From positions 30,906 to 94,905 of the forward strand of contig CAMYLY010000007.1 of NCBI GenBank assembly GCA_947259405.1: a stretch of DNA of 64,000 nucleotides, in the 5' to 3' direction. This stretch comes from an uncultured Gemmatimonadales bacterium. GTDB taxonomy: Bacteria; Gemmatimonadota; Gemmatimonadetes; Gemmatimonadales; GWC2-71-9. The notes beneath the pieces are model-generated. The model did not search any database. It was given only the letters and a program-made list of their open reading frames with translations, and was not told where the DNA came from. The position numbers and the translations under genes are program-made. This document shows positions 43,449-52,254 of this stretch, piece by piece (position 1 is the stretch's first letter; each line of letters starts with the position of its first letter).

Positions 43449-44525
43449 TCATTCTGGTATTGCGTGGTACGTCCCGGTCATGCGCTGCACCGCAACGCTG
43501 AACCGCTCGTGCACCTCCTCTTGGACGTCGCGCATACGAATCTGCGTGCGTGCCAGCGACCAAAGCCCGAGCAACGTAATGGGCATATAAGAGCAGAAGT
43601 GGTATGCTACGGCATATGACACCGCGGCCGTTGGCTCCACTGCATAGAGAACGAGCACGCCACGCACCAACGCCTCGAACACGCCCACGAAGCCAGGTGT
43701 TGACGGAATCACCAATCCAAAGTTGACGAGCGACTGGAGTACGAACGCGGTCTGCCATGGGACGTCGAGGTCAAAGGCGATGAAGGCCAGCAGAAACGAA
43801 AGGCCGTTCAATCCCCAAATGACACCAGACCAGAACAGCGCCACGCCTAATCGTCGGGGATTCCGGAGCACGGCGAGGGACTCGAGCACGCCGCTCAAGC
43901 CCAGAACCGATCGGGCGGCGAGGCGACGTGGTAGCACAACGTGAAAGAATTTGTCTGCCACAGACGATACAAATTGCGGAAACCGAACGGCCAGAAAAGC
44001 CAACGCCAACAGTCCGAAGAAGATGATCGATGCGAAGGCCATAATACGGCTCACGGCCACCCCGCCGATCACGAAGTCAGCTGAAAACCATCCCAGCAGT
44101 GAAGCCACCACCAGGATCGCGAATAGTGTCACGCCGTCCAGCACGCGCGAGAACACGATGGTCGTAACGGCCGACGAAAAACGAACCCCCGTGAGTCGGG
44201 TGGCGGTATAGGCTCGCGCAACCTCGCCGGCGCGGGCCGGCAGGATGTTGTTTACCGCAAACCCCGCCGCCGTTGCGTGGTAGAGCGGCGCGTACTCGAG
44301 GTTCGGCGATTCGTGACTCAGGAGTGTGCGCCAACGAAAGGCTCGAGCAGCGAGCGTGACCGATGTGGCCACCATCGTGGCGAGTAGCGCCGCTTTCTGT
44401 GCGTTACGAAAGTACTCGAGGACCTCTGCAAAGTGGATGTCGCGGAGCGACCACCAGAGGAGCGGGATCGTCACGACGGCCCCGATTACCGTCGGCCAGC
44501 CGAAGCGTTTCTTCTTGAGCGTCAT
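43449..44525 (-). CDS. YbhN/AglD-type flippase-like integral membrane protein
   Basis: 358 residues with about eight helices. It matches the lysylphosphatidylglycerol synthase TM region family (UPF0104, PF03706): RAFRWRTLL in the first loop, NNILPARAGEVARA near 92 (the conserved PxRxGE motif), and the VIPSTPGFVGVFEAL segment near 272. Relatives transport or flip lipid-linked substrates or glycolipids. The catalytic C-terminal domain of MprF is absent. The last ~40 residues (RMRDVQEEVHERF...) are hydrophilic and could be partly aberrant, because the end abuts a possible truncated gene. Confidence 0.87.
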   Translation of the reverse strand: MTLKKKRFGWPTVIGAVVTIPLLWWSLRDIHFAEVLEYFRNAQKAALLATMVATSVTLAARAFRWRTLLSHESPNLEYAPLYHATAAGFAVNNILPARAGEVARAYTATRLTGVRFSSAVTTIVFSRVLDGVTLFAILVVASLLGWFSADFVIGGVAVSRIMAFASIIFFGLLALAFLAVRFPQFVSSVADKFFHVVLPRRLAARSVLGLSGVLESLAVLRNPRRLGVALFWSGVIWGLNGLSFLLAFIAFDLDVPWQTAFVLQSLVNFGLVIPSTPGFVGVFEALVRGVLVLYAVEPTAAVSYAVAYHFCSYMPITLLGLWSLARTQIRMRDVQEEVHERFSVAVQRMTGTYHAIPE

Positions 44526-44874
44526 CTACCCGCAGCTAGCTCGCAAGATCGGGACCATCCTCATAGTCAGGGCTGTACGACGTGGGGGACGTCGACTCGC
44601 CTCCGCGTCACGGCATCTCGTATCGCAGCAGGGCATCACCCCCATCTTGCATCGTGGTACGGTCTTGATCCAGCGTGCCCCCTCTCCGCGCAGTGGAGAG
44701 AGGGTCAGAGGGTCAGAGGGTCAGAGGGTCAGAGGGTGAGGCGGCGGACGCCCCAACCTACCGCGTTAACACGCACCGGTAACACCGATGGTCACAGGAA
44801 CGATAGGGCGGTGGGTTTGGCGGTTGCGCGAGCGAAGCGAAGCAGAACCGGTGTCCGTGGAAAGCGACCGCATG
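44526..44874. other. Intergenic region, mostly featureless
   Basis: Upstream of the flippase gene. It holds the short tandem repeat at 44699-44740 and the motif GTGAGGCGGCGGACG right after it, which is also found at about 4911-4925. I see no supportable gene here. Confidence 0.4.
44699..44740. repeat. 8-base tandem repeat (GTCAGAGG)
   Basis: Four to five head-to-tail copies of AGAGGGTC/GTCAGAGG, preceded by a small hairpin CTCTCC...GGAGAG at about 44681-44700. Likely variable in copy number through slippage. Confidence 0.75.
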
Positions 44875-45060
44875 CTACGAGGTCGGAACGAGCGCTGCCG
44901 ACAGGGTGAGACAGGCATTTGCGCCGCTGCCCTCCGCCTGCAGGTTACGCGATCCGCTTGACTCCCCTCGCTGATGTTCAGAATGAAGGTCGTGTACGGA
45001 TCCCGATCTGACACTCTCACGATGATCCGCAAAGGCGACGCGCCGGTTACGGAGTCCGAG
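44875..45060 (-). pseudogene. Possible frameshifted 3' gene fragment
   Basis: On the minus strand one frame reads PLRIIVRVSDRDPYTTFILN and ISEGSQADR. A shift near 44960 then leads to NLQAEGSGANACLTLSAALV and a stop at 44875-44877. Both parts look protein-like, but no start and no family could be found. It lies directly upstream of the palindrome-controlled regulator. Confidence 0.25.
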
Positions 45061-45104
45061 GGACCGCAGGGAAAGGAAAGCCGAGGTAGCTTGACGATTT
45101 CGCG

Positions 45105-45144
45105 TATTCCTGTTATTTCTGTAATTACAGAAATAACAGGAATA
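45105..45144. promoter_or_regulatory. Perfect 40 bp palindromic operator overlapping a promoter
   Basis: The two 20-base arms are exact reverse complements, centred on GTAATTAC at 45121-45128. An inner TTTCTGTAATTACAGAAA and an outer TTCCTGTTAT/ATAACAGGAA pair form nested sites. The region is AT-rich against a GC-rich background. A -35-like TTGACG (45091-45096) with a -10-like TATTTC (45114-45119) at 17 bases spacing would put the promoter inside the palindrome, and the ATG of the COG1510 regulator follows 4 bases after it. This strongly suggests autoregulation. Confidence 0.8.
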
Positions 45145-45147
45145 TCC

Positions 45148-45693
45148 ATGGAACTGACGCATGCCGCCGAGAAACTCGTGGTGCATTGGGGGGAAATGGG
45201 GTCCCGCTGGGGCGTCAACCGCACGGTCGCCCAAATCCATGCGCTCTTGCTCCTCGCCCCGCGGCCGATGAGCGCCGCCGAGGTCGCCGACACCCTCTCT
45301 GTCGCCCGGTCGAACGTGAGTACCAGCCTGCGCGAGCTCCAAGCGTGGGGCGTGGTACGCGTGACCCATGTGCTGGGCGACCGGCGCGACTACTTCGACA
45401 CCGTCACGGATATCTGGCAGCTGTTCCGCATCATTCTCGAAGAGCGCTGGCGGCGGGAAATTGAGCCGGTGTTCGATGTGCTCGAGGAATGCCTCGAAGA
45501 AGTCCCCGCCCGCGGCGACAACAGCTACATGAAAGTGCGACTCGAGGAACTCGAGAGCTTTTTCCGAACGATGGAGACGTGGTACCGGCAGCTCATCGCG
45601 ATGCAGCCGCACGAAATACGCCGCGTGGCCAGGATGGGTGGGAAGATGAAGAAGCTGGTACGCGTGATAGGAGGAACACGTGGCGAACGGTAA
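45148..45693 (+). CDS. GbsR/MarR-like (COG1510) transcriptional regulator
   Basis: 181 residues from ATG 45148, chosen because the frame further upstream runs through the operator palindrome. A winged helix-turn-helix covers about residues 10-95: AEKLVVHWGEMGSRWGVNRT, LSVARSNVSTSLRELQAWGV (recognition helix) and GDRRDYFD (wing), as in GbsR-type regulators of COG1510. The C-terminal helical part is likely a dimerisation region. The 40 bp palindrome immediately upstream is the presumed operator. Downstream genes (SnoaL-like lipoprotein, membrane protein) overlap or follow within 4 bases and are probably co-regulated. Confidence 0.9.
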   Translation: MELTHAAEKLVVHWGEMGSRWGVNRTVAQIHALLLLAPRPMSAAEVADTLSVARSNVSTSLRELQAWGVVRVTHVLGDRRDYFDTVTDIWQLFRIILEERWRREIEPVFDVLEECLEEVPARGDNSYMKVRLEELESFFRTMETWYRQLIAMQPHEIRRVARMGGKMKKLVRVIGGTRGER

Positions 45694-46162
45694 GGCGGGC
45701 CTCATGACGATGGTGCTGGTGGCGGGGCTGTCCTGCGCACCGGCCGACGACCTCGAAGCCAACAAGCAAGTAGTGCGTGCGTACATGGAGCAGATCCTCA
45801 ACAACGGCAAGTTCGATACGGTGGACGACCTCTTTCCCGCGGAAGGGTTCGTCTTGAGCGGTCGCGCGCTCGGCAAAGACGAGATCCGCGGGCTACGCCT
45901 GGGGCTCGTCGCGGCGTTCCCCGATTTTCTCGTGACGATCGAGAAACAGGTCGCCGAGGGCGACCTCGTGGTGACGCGCGTGACGTTCAGTGGAACCCAC
46001 GAGGGCGAATACGCGGGGATCGCGCCGACGGGTGCACGCGTGCGGTGGACCGGGATGGCGATGGATCACGTCGTGGACGGAAAGGTGGTGGAGGGATGGC
46101 ACGAGTCGGATGGCTCGGCCTTGCTGGCACAACTTCGCGAGGCGGCTGGAGAAGAGAGGTAA
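45680..46162 (+). CDS. SnoaL-like ester cyclase-family lipoprotein
   Basis: 160 residues from GTG 45680, overlapping the regulator end by 14 bases, with AGGAGG about 5 bases upstream. The N-terminus MANGKAGLMTMVLVAGLSC carries a lipobox (Cys19). The mature domain is an NTF2-like SnoaL/ester cyclase fold: VVRAYMEQILNNGKFDTVDD, GLVAAFPDFLVTIEKQVAEG, THEGEYAGIAPTGARV and VVDGKVVEGWHESD. Export is unusual for this mostly cytoplasmic family. Substrate unknown. Confidence 0.87.
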   Translation: MANGKAGLMTMVLVAGLSCAPADDLEANKQVVRAYMEQILNNGKFDTVDDLFPAEGFVLSGRALGKDEIRGLRLGLVAAFPDFLVTIEKQVAEGDLVVTRVTFSGTHEGEYAGIAPTGARVRWTGMAMDHVVDGKVVEGWHESDGSALLAQLREAAGEER

Positions 46163-46165
46163 CGG

Positions 46166-46855
46166 ATGCTATCCATGCGACATGTGGAGCGGCTCACCGG
46201 GGTGCTGCTCTTGGTGGGAGTCGTGAGCTTTCTTACGCATTTCGTCACATTCTCCGTGCTGCGGAACGACGTCGCCACCATTGCGTTGATCCTCGTCTAC
46301 GGTGTCTTCGTCTTGCTGTCTGCGGTCGGCATGTACCTCACCTTCCGCCCGCACGAGCCGACGCTATCACTCTTTGGCGCACTGGGGTTTGCGGTGCACG
46401 GGCTCTTCATCGTGCTCATCGGCGCCATACTGCTGGCCGGACTGCGACTCCCTGAAGAGTTCCCCACAACGTTCGGAAATGACGATGGCGCAATGGTGGC
46501 CGCACTCGAGCTGGCGACGGCCAAGATCCGGACGTCCGCGTTCGTCATCTCGAGCATCGGTTTGTTGGCGCTAGGCATCCTGATCCTCTGGAGTGCGGCG
46601 GTGCCTCGGTGGATGGGCTGGATGGCTGCCACAGGCGGCGTCGTAGGTTTCCCCAGCATGCTCGCGGCGCTCATTGGAGTCGATCCGCTTGGCGTGAACT
46701 CGATCGTCATGATCATCGCGTTCCTGACGGGGTTGGCGTTCATGCTCGCCTTGGGCACGCGTCTGGTCGGGTGGCGCACCCGAGAGGCGACCAGCGCCGA
46801 TGCATGGCGTATCGAACGGATGCTGGCTGGGGAGCGGCAGGTGGTGCCAGGGTAG
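46166..46855 (+). CDS. Six-helix membrane protein (DUF4386-like)
   Basis: 229 residues, four bases after the previous stop. About six transmembrane helices (12-33, 38-60, 68-92, 118-140, 146-165 and 172-195), with a polar loop containing LPEEFPTTFGNDDGAM between helices 3 and 4. The overall helix pattern resembles the DUF4386 group, but the match is tentative. It is probably part of the operon headed by the COG1510 regulator. Confidence 0.7.
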   Translation: MLSMRHVERLTGVLLLVGVVSFLTHFVTFSVLRNDVATIALILVYGVFVLLSAVGMYLTFRPHEPTLSLFGALGFAVHGLFIVLIGAILLAGLRLPEEFPTTFGNDDGAMVAALELATAKIRTSAFVISSIGLLALGILILWSAAVPRWMGWMAATGGVVGFPSMLAALIGVDPLGVNSIVMIIAFLTGLAFMLALGTRLVGWRTREATSADAWRIERMLAGERQVVPG

Positions 46856-46888
46856 GTCGCCGATGCTGCTCAAAGTGACGCCGTCGGT

Positions 46889-46945
46889 CTCTATCCTGCG
46901 CCCGCTTCACCGGCAGCGCCATCTGCGCCCACAATCCGGGCTGGA
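46889..46945 (-). pseudogene. DUF805 gene fragment
   Basis: The minus strand reads GLWAQMALPVKRAQDRDR, close to ELWAQIALSVKRAHDRDKSG in the intact DUF805 protein at 49580-49930 2.7 kb away. No start, stop or remaining domain is present. A short remnant of a duplicated copy. Confidence 0.55.
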
Positions 46946-47084
46946 ACCAGGAGCGACTGCCGAAAACTACAGGCAGGCAGACCTCATTCGGTAGCAACAC
47001 TCGACGGCAGTGCGGGTGCCGTCGACGGCGAGGTTCTGATGACCGCAGCGGGATGGGACGTTGACGGGTTCGACACCTGAGTTT

Positions 47085-48206
47085 ATGTTGACGCCGTCAA
47101 CACCTGGGAACGAGCTCATTTCTACCTTCTTCTCCGATCGCGAGCAGCGCCTCTGGTTGTGGACGGCGGTCGTCCTGGTGGCGATCTACTCCAGCTTGGG
47201 GCTGGCACCGATGTTGGCCGAGGAACTGCGCGAGCGAAATCTGTTGCGCGTCTCGTTCGCACTTGTCCTGCTCCTCATGGTTGGGGCCGTCGTCTGGCAG
47301 TGGGTAAAGCGGCGCCCCGGTTGGCGCGACGTCGGCGTGGCGCTCGGCGTCGCGTTTGCCTATCTGGTAACGTTCGCGAGGATGGGGAGCCCGGAGGAGC
47401 GGACCCACCTGGTCGAGTACGGTGTGGTGGCCGCCCTCATTCACCAAGCGCTCCTCGAGCGGGTGCGACATGGCGGCCAGGTTCCGAAACCGGCCGCTCT
47501 CACGGTCGCGTTTACCGCGGTGTTGGGCGTACTCGACGAAAGTATCCAGTCGATCCTGCCCAATCGTGTCTTCGCGGTCGCCGACATCTTCTTCAATGCC
47601 CTCGCCGGGTTCATGGTGGTCGTCGCGCGGTTGGCGATCGCGCCGCAGCGGCGACTCGGTTGGCGCTTCTGGTTCCTGTGGTTCATGGGCGGTGCGGTGG
47701 GGTTCGAGTTGGGCATGCAATGGGGCGCGTTCGCCGAACCGGGCGGCATCAACACGTTTAAATCCAGCCCCACCGTCATGTGGGCCGGGTTCCTCGGTGT
47801 CGCCGTGGCCGGCGTCCTGGTCGGAATGCTCCAATGGCTTGTGCTGCGGCGACACGTCGCGCGTGCGGGCCGGTGGGTGCTAGCCAGCCTCGGGGCCGCG
47901 GCCATAGTTGGTGTCGTGATGTTCGGCGTGGGCACGGTCAACGCCGACGCGGCTTGGCTCTTGGGCTTGGGCCTGTTCGGACCGGTGGTAGGGGTGCTGC
48001 ATTGGCTGGTGCTGCGGCGGCAAGTCGCGCGGGCCGGCTGGGTGGTGCTCGCCAGTACCGTGGGCTGGATCGTCGGAATGCCTGTGGGCGACGCCGTCGC
48101 GTGGTTCGCGCTCGGGGGTGCCTACGCGATTGCCACAGGGACAACCCTCGTGTGGCTGCTGCGCCGGGGACAGGCGATCACACGGGCTGGCAGGCTGGCG
48201 CACTGA
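47085..48206 (+). CDS. VanZ-domain membrane protein
   Basis: 373 residues from ATG 47085; TTG 47061 would add eight residues. The first ~150 residues carry the VanZ pattern (helices plus THLVEYGVVAALIHQALL and the DESIQSILPNRVFAVADIF loop that is typical of VanZ-like proteins). The second half has five or six further helices with repeated LQWLVLRRHVARAG and LHWLVLRRQVARAG blocks, an internal duplication. Function of VanZ-like proteins outside glycopeptide resistance is unknown. The start codon overlaps a GTTGACG-C-CGTCAAC palindrome at 47087-47101. Confidence 0.75.
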   Translation: MLTPSTPGNELISTFFSDREQRLWLWTAVVLVAIYSSLGLAPMLAEELRERNLLRVSFALVLLLMVGAVVWQWVKRRPGWRDVGVALGVAFAYLVTFARMGSPEERTHLVEYGVVAALIHQALLERVRHGGQVPKPAALTVAFTAVLGVLDESIQSILPNRVFAVADIFFNALAGFMVVVARLAIAPQRRLGWRFWFLWFMGGAVGFELGMQWGAFAEPGGINTFKSSPTVMWAGFLGVAVAGVLVGMLQWLVLRRHVARAGRWVLASLGAAAIVGVVMFGVGTVNADAAWLLGLGLFGPVVGVLHWLVLRRQVARAGWVVLASTVGWIVGMPVGDAVAWFALGGAYAIATGTTLVWLLRRGQAITRAGRLAH

Positions 48207-48239
48207 AGCGACTGCTGACCCGGAATACCCCATGGCGGG

Positions 48240-48956
48240 TCATCGCTCGCGTAGCGCCTCGGCGATCGCCTCTTCGACCAAACCTGCCATCAGTCGATAA
48301 CCGGCTTCGGTCGGATGTACCCCATCGTAAGCGAGTTCCTGACCGAGCCCGAGGTGCTCGTTCGCCATCGCCGAGTGGTAGTCCAAGTACACGACGCCGT
48401 TCGCGGCAGCGTACTCCTTCATCCACGCGTTGAGCGCCACAATCTTCGGTCCGGGGTCGAGTCCGGGCCGCCAACGATAGTCCGACGCCGGCAGGACGGA
48501 CGAAAGCACGACCTGGATGCCGTTCGCCTTCGCGAGCTCGACCATGGAGACGAGATTGTCCTCGATCATCGCTTGCGTCGACGGCCCGGTGTTCCCGGCG
48601 ATGTCGTTCGTGCCGGCCAGAATGACGACCACGGCCGGTTGGAGTGCGATCACGTCCTGACGGAAGCGCACGAGCATCTGTGGCGTGGTCTGCCCACTGA
48701 TGCCTCTCCCGACATACGGCTTGCCGGGGAACATCGTCTCGAAGTGACGAGCCCAGGCGTCGGTGATCGAATTGCCGTAGAACACGACGCGGTCTTCATT
48801 GAATCCGGGTGGGCCTAATTCTCGATTCGCTTCACGATACCGGCCGAGCGATGCCCAATCGTCGTTCTGTGCCGCGACCGTTGGAGTGAACAGAGGGCAC
48901 AGCATGGCCACGCCAGCCATCGCGGGCACGACCCACGAACGGAGCATTGACCTCAT
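48240..48956 (-). CDS. Secreted GDSL/SGNH-family hydrolase
   Basis: 238 residues from ATG 48956, with a signal peptide (MRSMLRSWVVPAMAGVAMLC...TVAAQ). The four SGNH blocks are present: VVFYGNSITDAW (block I; Ser in GNSI in place of GDS), GISGQTT (Gly), LAGTNDIAGN (Asn) and DGVHPTEAGY (catalytic Asp and His). This is the GNS variant of the SGNH group. It should hydrolyse esters, for example on acetylated polysaccharides, in the periplasm or outside. Confidence 0.9.
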   Translation of the reverse strand: MRSMLRSWVVPAMAGVAMLCPLFTPTVAAQNDDWASLGRYREANRELGPPGFNEDRVVFYGNSITDAWARHFETMFPGKPYVGRGISGQTTPQMLVRFRQDVIALQPAVVVILAGTNDIAGNTGPSTQAMIEDNLVSMVELAKANGIQVVLSSVLPASDYRWRPGLDPGPKIVALNAWMKEYAAANGVVYLDYHSAMANEHLGLGQELAYDGVHPTEAGYRLMAGLVEEAIAEALRER

Positions 48957-49014
48957 CGGTGCGGCCAGTCGCCTTCCCGAGACGGTGAAGCGGCCGGCAT
49001 CGGGAGCTCGGCCT

Positions 49015-49350
49015 TCAATGAAAGGAACGTATCTCAAATCTCCCACCTCCCGACCGCGACCGGCCCATCAGCCCTCCGTCGCTCTGCGGCAGACGCATGC
49101 GATCCCGCGTCTGGGCCAGCATCCGCTCGGTGAAGTCCGTCCTCTCGTGGAGCTCGTCGATCTCCTGACGCATGTGTGCAACCTCATCGCGCAGCGCAGT
49201 CAGTTCGTTCGCGGTGGAACCGTCGGATCCACCAGCCCGCAGCCGCGCCTCCTCGAGGCGCATCTTCGCGACCTTCTGGACGCCATTGACGACGACAGCA
49301 GTGAACGGGATGGCCAGCGCGGCGAGGACGATGAGGACTCCGAACTCCAT
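49015..49350 (-). CDS. Small membrane-anchored coiled-coil protein (PspB-like layout)
   Basis: 111 residues. One N-terminal helix (MEFGVLIVLAALAIPFTAVV) is followed by a cytoplasmic coiled coil (LRDEVAHMRQEIDELHERTD, about 48-80) and a Gly/Arg-rich end. The layout is that of PspB-like phage-shock proteins, but no PspA or PspC gene is present here, so a role in envelope stress is only a suggestion. A second possibility is an uncharacterised LapA-like protein. Confidence 0.65.
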   Translation of the reverse strand: MEFGVLIVLAALAIPFTAVVVNGVQKVAKMRLEEARLRAGGSDGSTANELTALRDEVAHMRQEIDELHERTDFTERMLAQTRDRMRLPQSDGGLMGRSRSGGGRFEIRSFH

Positions 49351-49579
49351 TGGCTCCCCTCAGGGTGAGTGCCCATCTGGTGTCGGGGGACAACCCACCG
49401 ACATCCGGCCTGGGACGAGTCCTTACGATGTTCGATCGAAGCGCGAGGAGCAAGCCGTTGCGGATTTGAGGTGAGCTGATCCTCCCAAACGCGAGCAACC
49501 TTCGACCGCGATGTGTGGGATGGTGCGCACGAGTTCATGTACCTGGCGGGTGATACGGTGGTCGTTGGTGGTGAGGTCG

Positions 49580-49930
49580 TCAGACGTCCCTGCCCGCCGT
49601 GATCTGTGCTTCTCGATCGTACTCTAACAACGGGTCGGGTCCGTACTCGTTGTCCCCTTTCGTCCCGCGCAAGAACCACAGCTCGATGAAGGGCCAGATC
49701 TGGACGAGGGGAACGAGCAGCACGAGCACGAACTTGCCGCTCTTATCCCGGTCGTGTGCGCGCTTCACCGAGAGCGCGATTTGCGCCCACAATTCGATGA
49801 GACCAGCGGCGACACCTTCACCGACGAGGAACGGAATGGACGTGACGATCCCAACGCTAATCTGGTACAGCCAGAAGCGCTTTCTATTGAGGCGCCCTTT
49901 TAGCGAAAACAGAACATCGAAGGCGTTCAT
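49580..49930 (-). CDS. DUF805 family membrane protein
   Basis: 116 residues. The start MNAFDVLFSLKGRLNRKRFW is the family's typical opening (F-x-GR-x-NR-x-x-FW), followed by two membrane helices, the LWAQIALSVKRAHDRDKSG block and a third helix ending with WFLRGTKGDNEYGPDP. Integral inner-membrane protein, function unknown. A broken copy lies at 46889-46945. Confidence 0.9.
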   Translation of the reverse strand: MNAFDVLFSLKGRLNRKRFWLYQISVGIVTSIPFLVGEGVAAGLIELWAQIALSVKRAHDRDKSGKFVLVLLVPLVQIWPFIELWFLRGTKGDNEYGPDPLLEYDREAQITAGRDV

Positions 49931-49962
49931 GTGTTCCTGTTCGCTCCTTGAAGACCTCGCTG

Positions 49963-52254
49963 CTAGTTGTTCGACTGAGCGCGACGCGCCTCGATCGCCT
50001 CTGCTCGCGCGGCGAGCTGCTCCGCCTCATCAGCCCGCCCCGCCTCGCGTAGGGTGCGAGCGAGATTGTCCAGGGTTTCAGCGACCCGCGGGTGATCACG
50101 GCCCAACGCCTCCTCGTAGATGGCGAGCGCCCGCCGGAATACCTGCTCGGAATCCTCGAGACGTCCGAGGAGTCGATAGGTGATGCCAAGGTTGTTGAGT
50201 CGCGATCCCAGGCTCGGATGCTCGGGGCCGAGCAGGCGCTCGTCCATGTCCAAGGCCTGCAGATAGAGTCGGACGGCGTCCTGGTAGCGCTCGGACATGC
50301 TATGAACAATTGCGAGATTGTTCAGCGTGTTGGAGACGTCGGGATGGTCTCCGCCATACACGGCTTCTTTGATAGTGAGCGATCGCATATAGGTCTCGAT
50401 GGCGGCATCGAATCGGTCTGTCCGTGCGTAGACTCCTCCGAGACTGTTGAGGGTGCGAGCCACCTGGATGTGATTCGGCCCCAGCGCTGCTTCGCGGATC
50501 TCGATGGCGCGCGTGAACAATGACTCGGCGGCCGCATAGTTCTGCTGTTGGCGTTCGATGACGGCCATGGCGTTCAGCGTCGTGGCCACGCGTTCGTCCT
50601 CGGGGCCGAGGTATCGCTCCTTGAGCTCGAGCGCCTCAGTGAGAAGGCTCACGGCTTCCTCAGAACGTGCCTGGACACGGTAAGTCGTGGCGAGGTTTGT
50701 CATGATTGCTGCGAGGAGAACGGGGTTCCGTCCGCTCTCTTCCAGAACGTTGATCGCTGCAACGTACAACGATTCCGCCACAGGAAACTCGCCCTGTTGG
50801 TGCCTGAGGAGCGCGAGATCGTTCAAGGCTCTTGCGACGTCAGGGGCCTCGGCATCCATCTGTTCGAACAGCGACGCGGACTGTTCGAGAAGCGGTTCCG
50901 CCTGATCGAAGAGTCCGAGGTTCTTATACACCTGACCCATTATCCGCATCAGCGCGCGTTGGACCTCCGGCTCATCACGTAACTCGTCGATTGCCGCCGC
51001 GCCGCTGTCGAGGATCTCCCGCGCGGTGATCGTGTTCGCGCGCGCCTCCCCAGGGTTACTCACCTCGAATAAGCCAACAAGAAAGTCCGACACTTCCGTT
51101 GCCGTCGCCGCTTCCCGCCGTGCGATTCTCTCCGCCTGTTGGGTCCGGATCAAACTCACGGTGGCCACGACGGACCCAAGCAAGAGTGCGAGAACTGCCG
51201 TCACACCGGCGAAGAAGGGGACCCTGTTGCGCCGCACGAATTTGCGGAGCCGGTATCTTGTCGTTGGTGGGCGGGCCGTAACCGGTTCATCATTGAGGTG
51301 GTGCTCGATGTCCCTGGCGAGCTCGTTCGCGGTTTCGTACCGACGCGTCCGATCCTTGTCCATCGCCTTGAACACCATCCACTGGAGATCGCCGCTCAAT
51401 TGCTTCTTGAGTGAGACTGGGTCGGTGCCGCGCGCTTGCGCTATGGCTGCCCGGGCGTTCCCGAGGCTATTCAGGCGTGAGGTCGGAGTAGGCGGATTCA
51501 CATCACGCATGACGAGGCGCGCCAAGAACGCCTGCAGGCCCCCGTCCTCGAAGGGATCGACCGGGACTTTGCCAACCAAGATCTCGTACAACATGACCCC
51601 GAGGGAGTAGATGTCGGTACGCGTGTCGACGTCCAGGCCTGACATCTCGGCCTGCTCGGGACTCATGTAGGCAGGTGTCCCCATCGCCTGGCCGTAGAGG
51701 GTCACAATGGTGTGTTCGGAGAGCTGCTGCCCGATCGCCTTTGCGATGCCGAAGTCGATGATCTTCGGAGTAGCGACTCCCTCCTGCTGCGACACCAACA
51801 CGTTGGTTGGCTTGAGGTCTCGGTGGATGATGCCTTTCTGGTGTGCATGCTGCACCGCTTGGCAGACTGGACCGAACAGCTGAAGGCGCGCTCGCGTCGT
51901 GAGTTTGTTGTTGTCGCAATACTCGTTGAGTGGTATGCCTTGCACGTGTTCCATGACGAAATACGGACGCCCCGACTCGCTCGTCCCGGCATCAAGGACC
52001 TTCGCGATGTTTGGGTGGTTCATGACTGCCAGTGCTTGGCGTTCGGCCTCGAACCGGCCAATGACTTCCTTCGTGTCCATTCCCACCTTCATCATCTTGA
52101 CCGCAACCGTGCGGCGCACCGGCTGCTTTTGCTCAGCGAGGTAGACGACCCCCATCCCGCCCTCACCGATCACCTGGACGATGTGGTAGGGCCCGATCGT
52201 CTTGGGGTGGTCGGTGGGGCGTGTCGGGGAGGCGTCGGGGTTCTCGGTGGACAT
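49963..52254 (-). CDS. Ser/Thr protein kinase with TM helix and kinesin-light-chain-type TPRs (kinase 4)
   Basis: 763 residues. The kinase domain (about 21-320) has GEGGMGVV (30-37), K53, HRDLKPTN from 144, DFG 167-169 and GTPAYMSPE. It lacks the LKHKRKVALK family signature of kinases 2, 3 and 5 and belongs to a different subgroup. A membrane helix (about 346-369) follows. The extracytoplasmic part (about 420-750) has around eight TPR units of the kinesin-light-chain type (LNDLALLRHQQGEF, LNNLAIVHSMSERY, LGPEHPSLGSRLNNL). Divergently transcribed from kinase 5, with 108 bases between starts. Confidence 0.94.
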   Translation of the reverse strand: MSTENPDASPTRPTDHPKTIGPYHIVQVIGEGGMGVVYLAEQKQPVRRTVAVKMMKVGMDTKEVIGRFEAERQALAVMNHPNIAKVLDAGTSESGRPYFVMEHVQGIPLNEYCDNNKLTTRARLQLFGPVCQAVQHAHQKGIIHRDLKPTNVLVSQQEGVATPKIIDFGIAKAIGQQLSEHTIVTLYGQAMGTPAYMSPEQAEMSGLDVDTRTDIYSLGVMLYEILVGKVPVDPFEDGGLQAFLARLVMRDVNPPTPTSRLNSLGNARAAIAQARGTDPVSLKKQLSGDLQWMVFKAMDKDRTRRYETANELARDIEHHLNDEPVTARPPTTRYRLRKFVRRNRVPFFAGVTAVLALLLGSVVATVSLIRTQQAERIARREAATATEVSDFLVGLFEVSNPGEARANTITAREILDSGAAAIDELRDEPEVQRALMRIMGQVYKNLGLFDQAEPLLEQSASLFEQMDAEAPDVARALNDLALLRHQQGEFPVAESLYVAAINVLEESGRNPVLLAAIMTNLATTYRVQARSEEAVSLLTEALELKERYLGPEDERVATTLNAMAVIERQQQNYAAAESLFTRAIEIREAALGPNHIQVARTLNSLGGVYARTDRFDAAIETYMRSLTIKEAVYGGDHPDVSNTLNNLAIVHSMSERYQDAVRLYLQALDMDERLLGPEHPSLGSRLNNLGITYRLLGRLEDSEQVFRRALAIYEEALGRDHPRVAETLDNLARTLREAGRADEAEQLAARAEAIEARRAQSNN

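Noticed and set aside
44875..45876. 333-codon antisense frame over the COG1510 regulator
   Set aside because: It overlaps a well-supported regulator and lipoprotein gene and has no domain of its own. Only its last part, outside the regulator, is kept as a weak fragment candidate.
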